Of a stretch of 64,000 nucleotides of DNA, positions 1 to 10,379 are shown piece by piece. Each line of letters starts with the position of its first letter. Within the stretch, counting starts at the first letter, position 1. The notes beneath the pieces were generated by a model that ran no database searches, had not been told where the DNA came from, and saw only the letters and a program-made list of their open reading frames with translations. Made by a program: the position numbers and the translations under genes. This DNA comes from Fluviicola sp. (GTDB lineage: Bacteria; Bacteroidota; Bacteroidia; Flavobacteriales_D; Crocinitomicaceae): the NCBI GenBank assembly GCA_002734085.1, contig NVXV01000001.1:315860-379859 (forward strand). The letters are read 5' to 3'.

Positions 1-456
1 TATTACAAAATCAATCGTGGAGGAGATATTACTTATCACGGCCCTGGTCAAATTGTAGCTTATCCTATTTTTGATTTAGAAACTTATTTCTTCACAGACA
101 TACACAAATATATGAGGCTTCTCGAAGAGGCTGTTATTCAAACTTTGCTCGAATACGGAATAAAAAGTGGCCGAGTAGAAGGGCTTACAGGGGTTTGGAT
201 TGATGGCAACACGCCTAATGAACGAAAGATTTGTGCAATGGGCGTGAAGTCCTCTCGTTGGGTTACTATGCACGGGATAGGGTTTAATATCAATACTGAC
301 TTAAACTATTTTAATCATATCGTTCCTTGTGGAATAGAAGATAAAAGTGTAACTTCACTTCAAAAGGAGCTTGGTAGACCGTTAAATATTCAAGAGGTTA
401 AGGAGAAATTAAAGAACCACTTTGCACAACAATTCAATGTCAGATACATCACATAA
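1..456 (+). CDS. lipB: Lipoyl(octanoyl) transferase, 5'-truncated by window edge
   Basis: Frame 1 is open from base 1 (YYKINRGGDITYHGPGQIVAYPI...), with the LipB motifs RGGDxTYHGPGQ and KICAMGVKSSRWVTMHGIGFN. Confidence 0.95.
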   Translation, partial: YYKINRGGDITYHGPGQIVAYPIFDLETYFFTDIHKYMRLLEEAVIQTLLEYGIKSGRVEGLTGVWIDGNTPNERKICAMGVKSSRWVTMHGIGFNINTDLNYFNHIVPCGIEDKSVTSLQKELGRPLNIQEVKEKLKNHFAQQFNVRYIT

Positions 457-1678
457 AAATAAACCTTCATTGTTTCGAAAAATTTTTCGAACTACCATCA
501 TATTTCTTTTTCTCATTGTTGTTGCGGCCAATCTGTTTATTCTTATTTCAGGAAAAACCTATTTATATAAAGGACTTAAAGAAACCTATCTCAAGGGAAA
601 ATCTGGTCCCGGAATATACGACTCAGTTGTTTTCCCATCACGTAAAGCCGATAAAGCGAATAATCCCTTACCTTGGAGCTTTGCAAAAGAACAAAAAGAA
701 TTAACACTGGATGAAATAGACTTTTTATCGCAAATAAAAACGACATCATTTCTTGTTGTACAAGACGGAAAAATCATCCATGAATCTTACTACAGCAATC
801 ATAAAGAAAACACAAAAAGCAATACTTTTTCCGCGGCTAAAAGTTTTGTCGGTTTGTTAATAGGAATCGCCATAGATGAGGGTCATATTAAAAGCTTTGA
901 CGATCCTATAACGGATTATCTAGACTTTTCAGTTCCAAATGATTCTTTGGTTACGATTCAACATCTTCTTACAATGTCGAGTGGACTTAATTGGGTTGAA
1001 AGTGATGCCAATCCTTTGTCCGATAATGCAGAAGCTTATTACGGAAGTGATTTGCCTCAAATCATGAGTGATGTTTCTTTTGATGGTGAACCTGGAAAAG
1101 AGTACGTATACAAAAGTGGAAATAGTCAGTTGCTGGGTATAATACTAGAAAACGCAACGGGCATGACCGCCACTAAATATCTTGAAAAACAGGTTTGGAG
1201 TAAAATTAATACCGAAAATGACTTACTTTGGAGCCTTGATCAAGAGGATGGAATGGAAAAAGCATTTTGTTGTATTTATGGCACTTCAAGAGATTTTGCT
1301 AAAATAGGTCAACTCATTTTAAATGAAGGAAGTTGGAACGGAAATCAAATAATTTCTAAAAAAACGCTAGCAGCCTTACTTCAACCTATCAATAAAAAAG
1401 AACGTTTTTATGGCATGCACTTTTGGAGATATGAAGATCCTGAGCACCCAATTGTTTACGCACGTGGAATTTTAGGACAATATATCATAGTTATTCCTTC
1501 TCTAAATACAGTGGTTGTTCGTACTGGGCATGAAAGACTGGATAAATATGAAATTCCAGAAAGCAAAAGCAATAATTCATCATTTATTGATAAAAACCAG
1601 CATAAAGTTAAGCATCCTTTAGATCTTTTTCAATACATTTCCACCGCAAAACGGATGGTTAAAAAAAGTTCGCGCTGA
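422..1678 (+). CDS. Serine hydrolase / class C beta-lactamase-like, membrane-anchored N-terminus
   Basis: N-terminal TM segment, then SAAKSFVGLLIGIAIDEG (SxxK) and YKSGNSQLLG. Start may be 437 rather than 422. Overlaps the lipB 3' end. Confidence 0.85.
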   Translation: MHNNSMSDTSHKNKPSLFRKIFRTTIIFLFLIVVAANLFILISGKTYLYKGLKETYLKGKSGPGIYDSVVFPSRKADKANNPLPWSFAKEQKELTLDEIDFLSQIKTTSFLVVQDGKIIHESYYSNHKENTKSNTFSAAKSFVGLLIGIAIDEGHIKSFDDPITDYLDFSVPNDSLVTIQHLLTMSSGLNWVESDANPLSDNAEAYYGSDLPQIMSDVSFDGEPGKEYVYKSGNSQLLGIILENATGMTATKYLEKQVWSKINTENDLLWSLDQEDGMEKAFCCIYGTSRDFAKIGQLILNEGSWNGNQIISKKTLAALLQPINKKERFYGMHFWRYEDPEHPIVYARGILGQYIIVIPSLNTVVVRTGHERLDKYEIPESKSNNSSFIDKNQHKVKHPLDLFQYISTAKRMVKKSSR

Positions 1679-1682
1679 GTTT

Positions 1683-2093
1683 ATGAAAGAAGAGTTAAAA
1701 GGCCCAAAAGTTACAGATGTCTCTGTGGCTGTAGTTCAGGAATTAGGAGAAGAAAACACACTCGTATACAACGTCTATATCATCAATGAAAAAGATGTAA
1801 AATTAGAAGGAGTTTTAGTTACATCATCAGGATATGCTACTGCTCAAAAAACCCAAGAACAAGTTATTACTTCTACCTTGAGAAAATCGCTTGGTGACGT
1901 TGCTCCTCATTCAGTGCAAAAGATCGAGCCGATAATGGAAGATTTGTTTGGTCTAAATAATGAATATTGGGTGAGTTTTTGGATCGAAAATAAAATGTAT
2001 GATAAAAAGTACATTTTCCTGTCTGAGACAATCAAGGAAGAGTATTTCGTAAAGATTCCAATTTTAGATAAAAAGGGCGTTCTAATTAGCTAA
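1683..2093 (+). CDS. Hypothetical protein
   Basis: 136-aa ORF directly downstream of the serine hydrolase, same strand. Confidence 0.7.
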   Translation: MKEELKGPKVTDVSVAVVQELGEENTLVYNVYIINEKDVKLEGVLVTSSGYATAQKTQEQVITSTLRKSLGDVAPHSVQKIEPIMEDLFGLNNEYWVSFWIENKMYDKKYIFLSETIKEEYFVKIPILDKKGVLIS

Positions 2094-2109
2094 AACTTTC
2101 TTTGTTCTA

Positions 2110-2775
2110 TTAATTCAACATACTATTAAGTGTAATCCTTAGTTCTTCCAAGTTACTTTTTTCAAGTGTTCGAATCGATGAACATCCTTTTTCTTTTAGA
2201 TAAAGTGCAGTAGAATCACCCCAAGCTATTATTTTTTGATCTTTATCTATACTATTTTTTTTCAAAAAAGACTCCACATTAGATGGACTCGTAAAGACAA
2301 GTATTCCTGGTGAATTTTTCAAATCCTTTGGTTCTAACAAAGTTTCGTAAACGACTAAATCGATACACTGTTCTGAATCCAAGTACTTTTGAACTGATTT
2401 TTTCGATCTTGACGACTGCGGGAAAAGCACCTTTTTATCACCGATTACCGCTTTAAATGTCTCTGCCACTTTTTTTGGTTTACCGCTTTGTATTCCTGTA
2501 AAATGAACGCTGTACCCTTGTTGATGAATAAAGCTCGCCGTTGATTTGCCTATAGCACCAATAAATTTACTTTCAGCAAGCGCTACTTTCTCTAAAAAGA
2601 AGACTACAGAGCGAGGACTCGTAAAAAAAACAGCCTCATATTCCTCTTCTTTAGGTATTGGAAAAACGGTTGATTTAAAAGAAATCATAGAAACCGCGCA
2701 CAACTCAATATTCCTTTCTCTAATAAAATTTAGAAAATCTACGTCTTCAACTTTCTTAGAAATATAAACCGTCAT
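2110..2775 (-). CDS. hemD: Uroporphyrinogen-III synthase
   Basis: HemD-like sequence (VFFTSPRSVVFFL, GILVFTSPSNVESFL, IIAWGDSTALYLKEKG). Overlaps hemC by 4 nt. Confidence 0.9.
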   Translation of the reverse strand: MTVYISKKVEDVDFLNFIRERNIELCAVSMISFKSTVFPIPKEEEYEAVFFTSPRSVVFFLEKVALAESKFIGAIGKSTASFIHQQGYSVHFTGIQSGKPKKVAETFKAVIGDKKVLFPQSSRSKKSVQKYLDSEQCIDLVVYETLLEPKDLKNSPGILVFTSPSNVESFLKKNSIDKDQKIIAWGDSTALYLKEKGCSSIRTLEKSNLEELRITLNSMLN

Positions 2776-3659
2776 GACAAAGAATTCAGTTCATCCACAA
2801 TATAACTAGCAATATCTTCACTCTGATTTGCTTGATATGTCTTAAAAGTAGCGCCTTCTTTCCAATCTTTAGCAAAAGCAACGTGAACATCTTCATCGTT
2901 CGGGCAATAAACGCCTAGGGGTAATTGACACCCTCCGTTTAAAAGCTTCAAAACGCGACGCTCAATTCCTATTCGCTTTTGAATTATTGTATCATTTAAC
3001 TGCTCTAACACTTTTTCCAACTCTGTATCTTCTTCTCTAATTTGAAGCCCCAAAACTCCTTGTGCAGGAGCTGGGATAAACACTGTTGGATCTAATGTAG
3101 AAACATGTAGGTCAGATAAATCCAGTTCTAATCGTTTAACACCTGCCATAGCCAAAATAATCGCGTCATAGTTTCCTTCACGCAGCTTGTTAATTCGAGT
3201 AGGAACATTTCCTCTTAAATCTTTGATTTTAAGATCGTCTCTAAAATGTAAAAGTTGTGATTTCCTGCGTGCTGAAGAAGTTCCAACAACTGGATTCTTC
3301 TTCAAGCCTAAAGGCTGTGAGGTATCAACAGCTTCTTTTCGCATCAACATTAGTTCAGAGGGGTCTTCTCGAGAAGAAACCGCTGCAATGATCAATCCTT
3401 CGGGAGAGGTGGTTTCTAAATCTTTATGTGAATGAACGGCCAAATCAATAGATTTATCAAGAAGTGCTGCTTCAATCTCTTTTGTGAAAAACCCTTTCCC
3501 TTCCATTTTGTCAAAACTAAGGTGTTGTATTCTGTCTCCTTGCGTTGAGATTATTTTGATTTCTGTTGGGTGTCCCGCCTTATCTAGTTCGTCTTTTACA
3601 AAGTTTGCCTGCCATAATGCCAAGTCACTTCCTCTAGAACCGATTACAATTTTATTCAT
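2772..3659 (-). CDS. hemC: Hydroxymethylbilane synthase
   Basis: IGSRGSDLALWQA, VHSHKDLET, GTSSARRKSQLL, LRGNVPTRINKL, LNGGCQLPLG. Confidence 0.97.
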   Translation of the reverse strand: MNKIVIGSRGSDLALWQANFVKDELDKAGHPTEIKIISTQGDRIQHLSFDKMEGKGFFTKEIEAALLDKSIDLAVHSHKDLETTSPEGLIIAAVSSREDPSELMLMRKEAVDTSQPLGLKKNPVVGTSSARRKSQLLHFRDDLKIKDLRGNVPTRINKLREGNYDAIILAMAGVKRLELDLSDLHVSTLDPTVFIPAPAQGVLGLQIREEDTELEKVLEQLNDTIIQKRIGIERRVLKLLNGGCQLPLGVYCPNDEDVHVAFAKDWKEGATFKTYQANQSEDIASYIVDELNSLS

Positions 3660-4879
3660 TTTTTAAGTAGTATTTCTTTTGCCATTTTCATGGGAACACT
3701 AATGTATTTTTTTTCAAGATAGTCGATGATTTTTTCCATCGTTTCTTTCGACTGAGGATCAAGCCCTTCTATTTCCTTCGCAAAAACATGTTGTAAAGCA
3801 GTAGATTTTATTTCCTTCACTTTCTGAGGAACCTCGCTCATTGCCAGCTCAACTTGACGTTCTTTGTGTAAACTTATATAATTCAGAACGGCTTCATCGA
3901 TAATCTCCTCCACATGAATTATTTCTCGAGCACGTTCCTTTAAGTTTTTTGAAGAGATTTTTTGTAAACGATCCACAGAAATATAATCGATCACATGCTT
4001 GTGAACTACCGCTTCGTCTAAATCATTTGGTATAGCAAGATCAATAGCTATTTTTGAATGTTCTTCTCCTTGAAGTAAGTGAGAATATATTTCTTCCGTT
4101 ATTATACTATTCTCAGCACCCGTACAAGTAATCAGTACATCAAACCCTTTGTCATAGTTTTTAAGCTCCGACAAAGGAAAAGCATTCCCTTTTAATTGTT
4201 CGGCCAGAAGTTCTGCCTTTGACAATGTTCTGTTGAACACAGCAAAATTAGTGAAGCCATGCTTTCTAAGAAATCGACTCATATTCGTGTTTGTAACACC
4301 TGCACCAACCACTAAAAAACGGGCATCTAAAGGGACATCCTTACTTTTTAAGGTATGATAAGCAAGTGAAACAACTGATACAGGACGTTGTGCAATATTG
4401 GTTTCTGTATATATTTTTTTAGCTGTTTCAACTGTATGACGTATCAATAAACGGATATTGTCTCCCGTAATCCCAAAGCCTTTGCAAAGAAGAAATGCCT
4501 TACGAACTTGTGTAATAATTTCACGTTCCCCAATAATCATTGAGTCAATTGACGAAGTCACTTTAATCAGATGTTCAACAGCCTCTTCTCCTTGGTAATG
4601 TTCAACATTCGAAGTAAACAACTCTATACTATCTTCAGTAAACTCAGGATACAATTCAGCAAGAAACTCCCCGATTTGTTTATCATCCATCGCTTTACTT
4701 GTATGAAAAACAAATTCGACGCGATTACAGGTAGAAAGAAACATTAGCTCGTTTAAACCAAATTGACTTTTTAGAGTTTTCAGCCTATCTTTTTGATTAT
4801 CAGGAGCAATGTGCAACCACCCAATTTGGTTAACTTCCAATTGACGGTGCGTAAATGCGAATATGTGAATGTTTTCCAC
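3656..4879 (-). CDS. hemA: Glutamyl-tRNA reductase
   Basis: FLSTCNRVEFVF, SMIIGEREIITQVRKAF, VVGAGVTNTNMSRFL, FNRTLSKAELLAEQ. Confidence 0.97.
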   Translation of the reverse strand: MENIHIFAFTHRQLEVNQIGWLHIAPDNQKDRLKTLKSQFGLNELMFLSTCNRVEFVFHTSKAMDDKQIGEFLAELYPEFTEDSIELFTSNVEHYQGEEAVEHLIKVTSSIDSMIIGEREIITQVRKAFLLCKGFGITGDNIRLLIRHTVETAKKIYTETNIAQRPVSVVSLAYHTLKSKDVPLDARFLVVGAGVTNTNMSRFLRKHGFTNFAVFNRTLSKAELLAEQLKGNAFPLSELKNYDKGFDVLITCTGAENSIITEEIYSHLLQGEEHSKIAIDLAIPNDLDEAVVHKHVIDYISVDRLQKISSKNLKERAREIIHVEEIIDEAVLNYISLHKERQVELAMSEVPQKVKEIKSTALQHVFAKEIEGLDPQSKETMEKIIDYLEKKYISVPMKMAKEILLKK

Positions 4880-5011
4880 TTAGATTTATTCTCTTTCCTG
4901 CTGCAAAGATGCGGAAAACCTCGATTTTGATTGTCATAAAACTGTCAGTTTTCTTTATTTAGAATCTATCTAAAGAAGGCGGTTTTTTTAAGGTTGTTTA
5001 AAAAGATTGAG

Positions 5012-5041
5012 TTGCTATTTAACCACAATTTTTTAACTTTG
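5012..5041 (+). promoter_or_regulatory. Bacteroidota-type promoter for the enoyl-CoA hydratase gene
   Basis: TTG (5012-5014)-N19-TAACTTTG (5034-5041) matches the TTG-N19/20-TAnnTTTG consensus. Supports the start codon at 5063 over 4994. Confidence 0.65.
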
Positions 5042-5062
5042 GGATCAACAAAAATCAAACTC

Positions 5063-5842
5063 ATGAGTGTTTCAGAAGCGGTTAATCAAGGAGACGTAAA
5101 ATTTTCAATAGATGAAAATGGAATTGCAACCATTATATTTCACCATCCTCTAAGTAATTCTTTACCAGGTAAAGTTTTAAAAAAATTAGCAGATACAATA
5201 ACAGAACTCGGTGAAAATAACGATGCAAAGGTGATTGTTATTAAGTCAGAAGGTGAGCGTGCCTTTTGCGCTGGAGCAAGTTTTGATGAATTGATTTCTA
5301 TTAAAGATTTAGAAACAGGCAAAAAGTTCTTCATGGGCTTTGCCAATGTAATTAATGCTTGCAGAAAATGCCCTAAATTTATCATTGGACGTGTTCAAGG
5401 TAAAACCGTTGGAGGTGGCGTTGGACTTGCAAGTGCTGTTGATTACTGTTATGCTACGCGATATTCAGCAATCAAACTATCAGAGTTAGCGATTGGAATT
5501 GGACCTTTCGTTGTTGGACCCGCAGTAGAACGAAAAGTTGGTACATCTGCCATGAGTCAATTAGCAATTAACGCAACCGAGTGGAGAAGTGCGGATTGGG
5601 CCAAAGAAAAAGGGCTTTATGCGGATGTCTTTGAGACCATAGAAGATATGGATAAAGACATAGATGCAATAGCAAATCGATTAGCTGACTCAAATCCTGA
5701 AGCAATGCGTCTATTGAAAAAAGTATTTTGGGAAGGAACAGAAAACTGGGATCAGTTGTTATCAGATCGCGCTGCTCTTAGTGGGGAATTAGTACTTTCT
5801 GATTTTACGGTCAACGCCATTAATGCTTTTAAAAAGAAGTAA
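5063..5842 (+). CDS. Enoyl-CoA hydratase/isomerase family protein
   Basis: Crotonase fold motifs ERAFCAGASFDELI and GRVQGKTVGGGVGLASAVDYCYA. Start placed by the upstream promoter. Confidence 0.9.
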   Translation: MSVSEAVNQGDVKFSIDENGIATIIFHHPLSNSLPGKVLKKLADTITELGENNDAKVIVIKSEGERAFCAGASFDELISIKDLETGKKFFMGFANVINACRKCPKFIIGRVQGKTVGGGVGLASAVDYCYATRYSAIKLSELAIGIGPFVVGPAVERKVGTSAMSQLAINATEWRSADWAKEKGLYADVFETIEDMDKDIDAIANRLADSNPEAMRLLKKVFWEGTENWDQLLSDRAALSGELVLSDFTVNAINAFKKK

Positions 5843-5846
5843 GTTT

Positions 5847-7223
5847 TTACTCCTCTTCTTCAATTACATCTGGGTTATCTATTAACTTACCATCGGGATA
5901 TACCGTTTTGGTAAATTTATAATATATAAAACTCACCAAAGCAGCTCCAATATCGGCAATAGGAAATGACATCCATATTCCGTCTATACCAAAGTATAGA
6001 GGCAGCATTAAAACCAGTGGAATCAAAAAGATACCTTGTTTTGTAAGCGCTAGAAACAAAGCTGGGAATGCCCGTCCAATTGCCTGGAAATAGGCACTGA
6101 TAATTAAACTAACTGCGAGTAATGGCGTAGCTAGAAAAACGGTTCGAATCACTGGAGTTGTACCATCGATTAGCGTAGTGTTTGTCGTAAAAAGACTCGC
6201 TATCTCAGAAGCGAAAACCATTAGAACTATAAATATCATTATCGAAAAAGCTGAGGCCCAACCGATTGAAAGACGGACAATTTTATTTACACGCCCTTTT
6301 AATTTAGCACCAAAATTATAGCCAACAATAGGAACAAATCCTTGTGTAATACCTAAAACTGGGAAGTTAGCGAACATTAATACACGGTTTACAATACCAT
6401 AAATAGACAAACCTTGTTCACCTCCATAGTAGAATAATGAGTTATTTAAAACGGTCGCAAGAATGCTTATAACACCTTGTCTTGCTAAAGTAACAGCACC
6501 CAAAGCACTAATTTCTCGCATAATTCCAAAATTAGGAACAAAGTATTTTTTGTTGAATTTGAGATGAGATTTTCCCCTTAAAAAATGAAGCAGGGTAAAA
6601 ACTGCACTCGCCATGTACGAGAGAGTTGTTGCCCAAGCAGCACCCTCCATTCCCCAATCAAACACTATAATAAAAATAGGGTCTAAGATTAAATTCGCTA
6701 CGGCGGGAATAATCATAGCGTACATTGCGACTCTTGGAAAACCTTCTGAACGAATTACATTGTTGCTCATCATTGCCCAAGCAAGAAATGGAACGCCAAC
6801 CAATACAATTTTAAAATACGTTTCTGCGGGAGCTTTAATATCCCCTCTACCTCCAAAGAGTGCAATAACCTCATCCATAAAAAAGGCACCTACAAAAACA
6901 AAAACGACCGCAAGAGATACTGTCATCAATACCTGATTTCCAAAGGTCGTTAATGCTCTTTCATTGTTCTTTCCTCCTAGTGACCTCGATAAGACCGATG
7001 CTCCACCAACACCAATGGCCATGCCTATACTTGAAATCAGAAACGTGATTGGTAAAACAACGGTAATGGCTCCAATTCCAGCGGCTCCAACATAACGACC
7101 AACAAAAATGGTATCAATTATGGCGTAAACAGACATCACCAAAATTCCAACAGAAGCCGGGAACGCCTGTTCTCTTAAAAGTTTACCCAAAGGGGCTGTA
7201 CCAAATTTTTCTGTGGATTTCAT
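5847..7223 (-). CDS. MATE family efflux transporter
   Basis: 12-TM protein; PASVGILVMSVYAIIDTIFVGRYVGAAGIGAITVVLPI, GITQGFVPIVGYNFGAK. Confidence 0.93.
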   Translation of the reverse strand: MKSTEKFGTAPLGKLLREQAFPASVGILVMSVYAIIDTIFVGRYVGAAGIGAITVVLPITFLISSIGMAIGVGGASVLSRSLGGKNNERALTTFGNQVLMTVSLAVVFVFVGAFFMDEVIALFGGRGDIKAPAETYFKIVLVGVPFLAWAMMSNNVIRSEGFPRVAMYAMIIPAVANLILDPIFIIVFDWGMEGAAWATTLSYMASAVFTLLHFLRGKSHLKFNKKYFVPNFGIMREISALGAVTLARQGVISILATVLNNSLFYYGGEQGLSIYGIVNRVLMFANFPVLGITQGFVPIVGYNFGAKLKGRVNKIVRLSIGWASAFSIMIFIVLMVFASEIASLFTTNTTLIDGTTPVIRTVFLATPLLAVSLIISAYFQAIGRAFPALFLALTKQGIFLIPLVLMLPLYFGIDGIWMSFPIADIGAALVSFIYYKFTKTVYPDGKLIDNPDVIEEEE

Positions 7224-7295
7224 TACCGCATTTTAACAAAACTACAGCAAAATTGTTGTGCTGTAATCGCAAATAACGTCATTTTTAACGATTTT

Positions 7296-8522
7296 TTATT
7301 GATCAACCGATTTAAGTTGAAAAATATAATGGGTTCCTTTTTCACTGACAGTTCTTTCAAAGGAGCCATCAAGTTGATCCGTAAAAACTTCAATTAATTG
7401 GAGTCCAAGCGAAGAATTCTTTGATTTCTGTTTCCACTCTCCACTGTCACAATAAGTCATTTCAAAAAACTCGTTGCCCTTGTTTTTTATTTCTAGTTGA
7501 ATTTTTCCTCCTTCCTCAAAAGCATGTTTCAGAGAGTTTGATACAAGTTCATTAATTATTAACGCTAAGGGGACTATTGTTTTTGAACCAATCCGTTCAA
7601 TGTCTGCTTTAACTTCGTAAACAACGTCGTTTTTCGTTGTGTTTGTAACAACTAAATCCTCAACCAAAGTTGTCAGGTAATCCATGATATCAATATTCAC
7701 CAAGGATTCTTTCTCGTACATTTTTTTGTGAATTAAAGACATCGCCATTATTCTGTTTATCGCTTCATCAAAACTTTTTTTAAGGTCTGGCTTTTTTAAC
7801 TCATTTGATTGAATACGTAACAGACTAATAATAACTTGCAAATTATTCTTAACGCGATGATGTATTTCCTGCAAAAGCACTGTCTTTTCTTCGTTTTGTT
7901 CTTCTACTACGTTCTTTTCCTTTTTAAGCGCATCAAATGCTTTCTTTTTGTGTTTTTCAGCGTAACTATTTACTAAGCTAAACTGAAACATGATAAAAGC
8001 TATCAAAAACATAGAAAAAGCAAACTCAACTGACATAATGAAAACATGTAAACTTGTCAAATTGAGTCTTAGCTCTTTTGTGTTTTCAAACAAAAAATTA
8101 AAATAGAAAAAGTACAACAGAACATTTACAGTCAAAAACACAATCCCCCATGTTTTTCCTAATGTGAAGTATGCAAACAACACAACAACAATCATCCATA
8201 GGCTTTCAATTGTATGGAGCGCATCATTTATAAATACAACTGAAAAGATTAAAATCAATGTTGAACCAATAGAAATTGTGTATGAAACGAGTTTATATGT
8301 TCTTGTTTTGTACATATACGCGATACTCAAAACCACCAAGGTCAGCACTCCCAAATAATAGGGGTAAAACCTGTCATTTGCTAAAAAAGTTATCGTTGAT
8401 AACGCCGCTATAACAGAAGTAAACATTATACTCAAACGCCAGGTTAATGCATACCTAGCCTTATCATAAAAATCTCCGTGATCTGATTTGGGTACCTTTA
8501 GATATTTTATCATATCGAACAA
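7296..8522 (-). CDS. Membrane sensor histidine kinase (HisKA_2 type)
   Basis: Multiple N-terminal TM segments; LLQEIHHRVKNNLQVIISLLRIQSNEL phosphoacceptor; NELVSNSLKHAF N-box. Confidence 0.9.
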   Translation of the reverse strand: MFDMIKYLKVPKSDHGDFYDKARYALTWRLSIMFTSVIAALSTITFLANDRFYPYYLGVLTLVVLSIAYMYKTRTYKLVSYTISIGSTLILIFSVVFINDALHTIESLWMIVVVLFAYFTLGKTWGIVFLTVNVLLYFFYFNFLFENTKELRLNLTSLHVFIMSVEFAFSMFLIAFIMFQFSLVNSYAEKHKKKAFDALKKEKNVVEEQNEEKTVLLQEIHHRVKNNLQVIISLLRIQSNELKKPDLKKSFDEAINRIMAMSLIHKKMYEKESLVNIDIMDYLTTLVEDLVVTNTTKNDVVYEVKADIERIGSKTIVPLALIINELVSNSLKHAFEEGGKIQLEIKNKGNEFFEMTYCDSGEWKQKSKNSSLGLQLIEVFTDQLDGSFERTVSEKGTHYIFQLKSVDQ

Positions 8523-8568
8523 CCTAAATATATATTAAATTATAATGTTGACATCTAATTCGTAAATA

Positions 8569-8970
8569 CTAATCTCTAAATGTTCGATCTTCACCATAAA
8601 AAGCAGGTGACTGATTTGAAATAACCGTCATTGGGTTTTTAGATGTAACTTTTACACTATGCCATGTTTGCTGTGGAATAAAAATTAGGTCTCCTTTCTT
8701 TACTGTTACAATTGAGTCATCAAAATAAAACTTTCCCTCCCCGTCCAAAATATATATCGTTTCGCTATGATTTTTATGCTTGTGGGTTCGAACGGTATCC
8801 TTCACCCATATGATAAATCGCGTTGTCAACTCATCGCCATCAATTTTATGTATGTAGATATTGTCAAAAGCTTCATCTGGGTGAATTGAGTCTATAGATT
8901 GAATAGACTGAGTACGCCCCAAATAGCAGATAGCCATCAAGGTAAGTAGTAGTAAAAATTTCATTTCCAA
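8569..8970 (-). CDS. Secreted cupin-domain protein
   Basis: N-terminal signal peptide; HKHKNHSETIYILDGEGKFYFDD...KKGDLIFIPQQTWHSVKV cupin motifs. Confidence 0.85.
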   Translation of the reverse strand: MEMKFLLLLTLMAICYLGRTQSIQSIDSIHPDEAFDNIYIHKIDGDELTTRFIIWVKDTVRTHKHKNHSETIYILDGEGKFYFDDSIVTVKKGDLIFIPQQTWHSVKVTSKNPMTVISNQSPAFYGEDRTFRD

Positions 8971-9229
8971 CGATGTTTCGAATTACAACAAATATAGGGG
9001 TTAAACTATAAGTTTGTTTTCAGTTCTAAATGTTTTACAACAAAAAAAACATACGTTGCTGATAAACAACACCCTAGTGTCTAGGTTTTTTTATTAAACA
9101 ATCGCTGAATTATCTAAAAACCAATTTTCTCCTTGCTTAAAACGAACCCGTATGGGACAAAAAATTTATGTAAATTTGTAGTAAATTACGCAAACAAAAG
9201 AACAAGTAACATCCATGAAAGAAGAAAAC

Positions 9230-10369
9230 ATGAAATTCGGCACGAAAGCCATTCATGCAGGTGTAGATCCAGATCCCACGACAGGAGCCATAATGACTCC
9301 TATTTATCAAACAAGTACTTACGTTCAAGAAAAGGTTGGTCAACACAAAGGATATGCATATTCAAGGACTCTAAACCCTACGCGTCATGCACTTGAAAAA
9401 GCACTTGCTGAATTAGAAAACGCTAAATATGGTGCTTGTTTTGGTAGCGGGGTTGCAGCTATCGATTGCCTGATGAAAATGTTGAGTCCGGGTGATGAAG
9501 TGATTTCAACAAATGATTTATACGGTGGCTCTTATCGTATCTTCACAGGTGTTTTTGAAAAGTTTGGTATTAAATTCCACTTTGTCGACATGAGCGACCT
9601 AGACAAGGTTGAGGAAATAATGAATGTCAATACAAAACTAATTTGGGTCGAAACACCAACGAACCCTATGATGAATATTATCGACATTGAAGCACTAGCT
9701 ACGTTAGCTAAAAAACACAAAGTTTTGTTGGGCGTAGATAATACTTTCGCAACACCTTTTTTACAAAATCCGATGGACTTGGGTGCGGACATAGTCATGC
9801 ATTCTGTAACAAAATATTTAGGAGGCCATTCTGATGTTGTGATGGGAGCCTTAATAACTTCAGACAAAACAATTGCCGACGAGATTTATCGAATTCAAAA
9901 TAGTTCTGGTGGAATTGCTGGTCCTATGGATTCGTTTTTAGTGCTTCGTGGGCTAAAAACACTCCACTTGAGAATGCAAAGACATTGCGAGAATGGTGAA
10001 GTAATTGCTAATTTTTTAAAGTCTCATCCAAAAGTTGAAAATGTATATTGGCCGGGATTTGAAGACCATCCCGATCACAATATTGCTAATAAACAGATGC
10101 GTGGATTTGGAGGCATGATTTCATTCTCTGTAAAAGGGAATCAAGTGTCCGAAGCACATGCGATTATGGAAAAATTTAAAGTCTTTTCGTTGGCTGAGTC
10201 GCTAGGTGGTGTAGAATCATTAACTTGTCACCCCGCAACAATGACACATGCTGCAATACCTGCTAAAGAAAGAGAGGCTGCGGGTATAGTAGATTCATTG
10301 ATTCGGTTAAGTGTCGGCATAGAAGATGCAGAAGATTTAATTAACGATTTAAAACAAGCTTTAGCTTAA
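9230..10369 (+). CDS. Cystathionine gamma-synthase/beta-lyase family PLP enzyme
   Basis: Cys/Met-metabolism PLP family: GYAYSRTLNPTRHALEKALAELE, MHSVTKYLGGHSDVVMGAL, SLGGVESLTCHPATMTHA. Confidence 0.95.
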   Translation: MKFGTKAIHAGVDPDPTTGAIMTPIYQTSTYVQEKVGQHKGYAYSRTLNPTRHALEKALAELENAKYGACFGSGVAAIDCLMKMLSPGDEVISTNDLYGGSYRIFTGVFEKFGIKFHFVDMSDLDKVEEIMNVNTKLIWVETPTNPMMNIIDIEALATLAKKHKVLLGVDNTFATPFLQNPMDLGADIVMHSVTKYLGGHSDVVMGALITSDKTIADEIYRIQNSSGGIAGPMDSFLVLRGLKTLHLRMQRHCENGEVIANFLKSHPKVENVYWPGFEDHPDHNIANKQMRGFGGMISFSVKGNQVSEAHAIMEKFKVFSLAESLGGVESLTCHPATMTHAAIPAKEREAAGIVDSLIRLSVGIEDAEDLINDLKQALA

Positions 10370-10379
10370 AATATAACTC

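Noticed and set aside
9171-9178. TAAATTTG as a promoter -7 box for the PLP enzyme gene
   Set aside because: No TTG at the expected 19-20 nt upstream spacing, so not called.
9133-9396. 87-aa ORF overlapping the start of the PLP enzyme gene
   Set aside because: Overlaps the 5' end of a well-supported CDS in a different frame and has no recognisable similarity.
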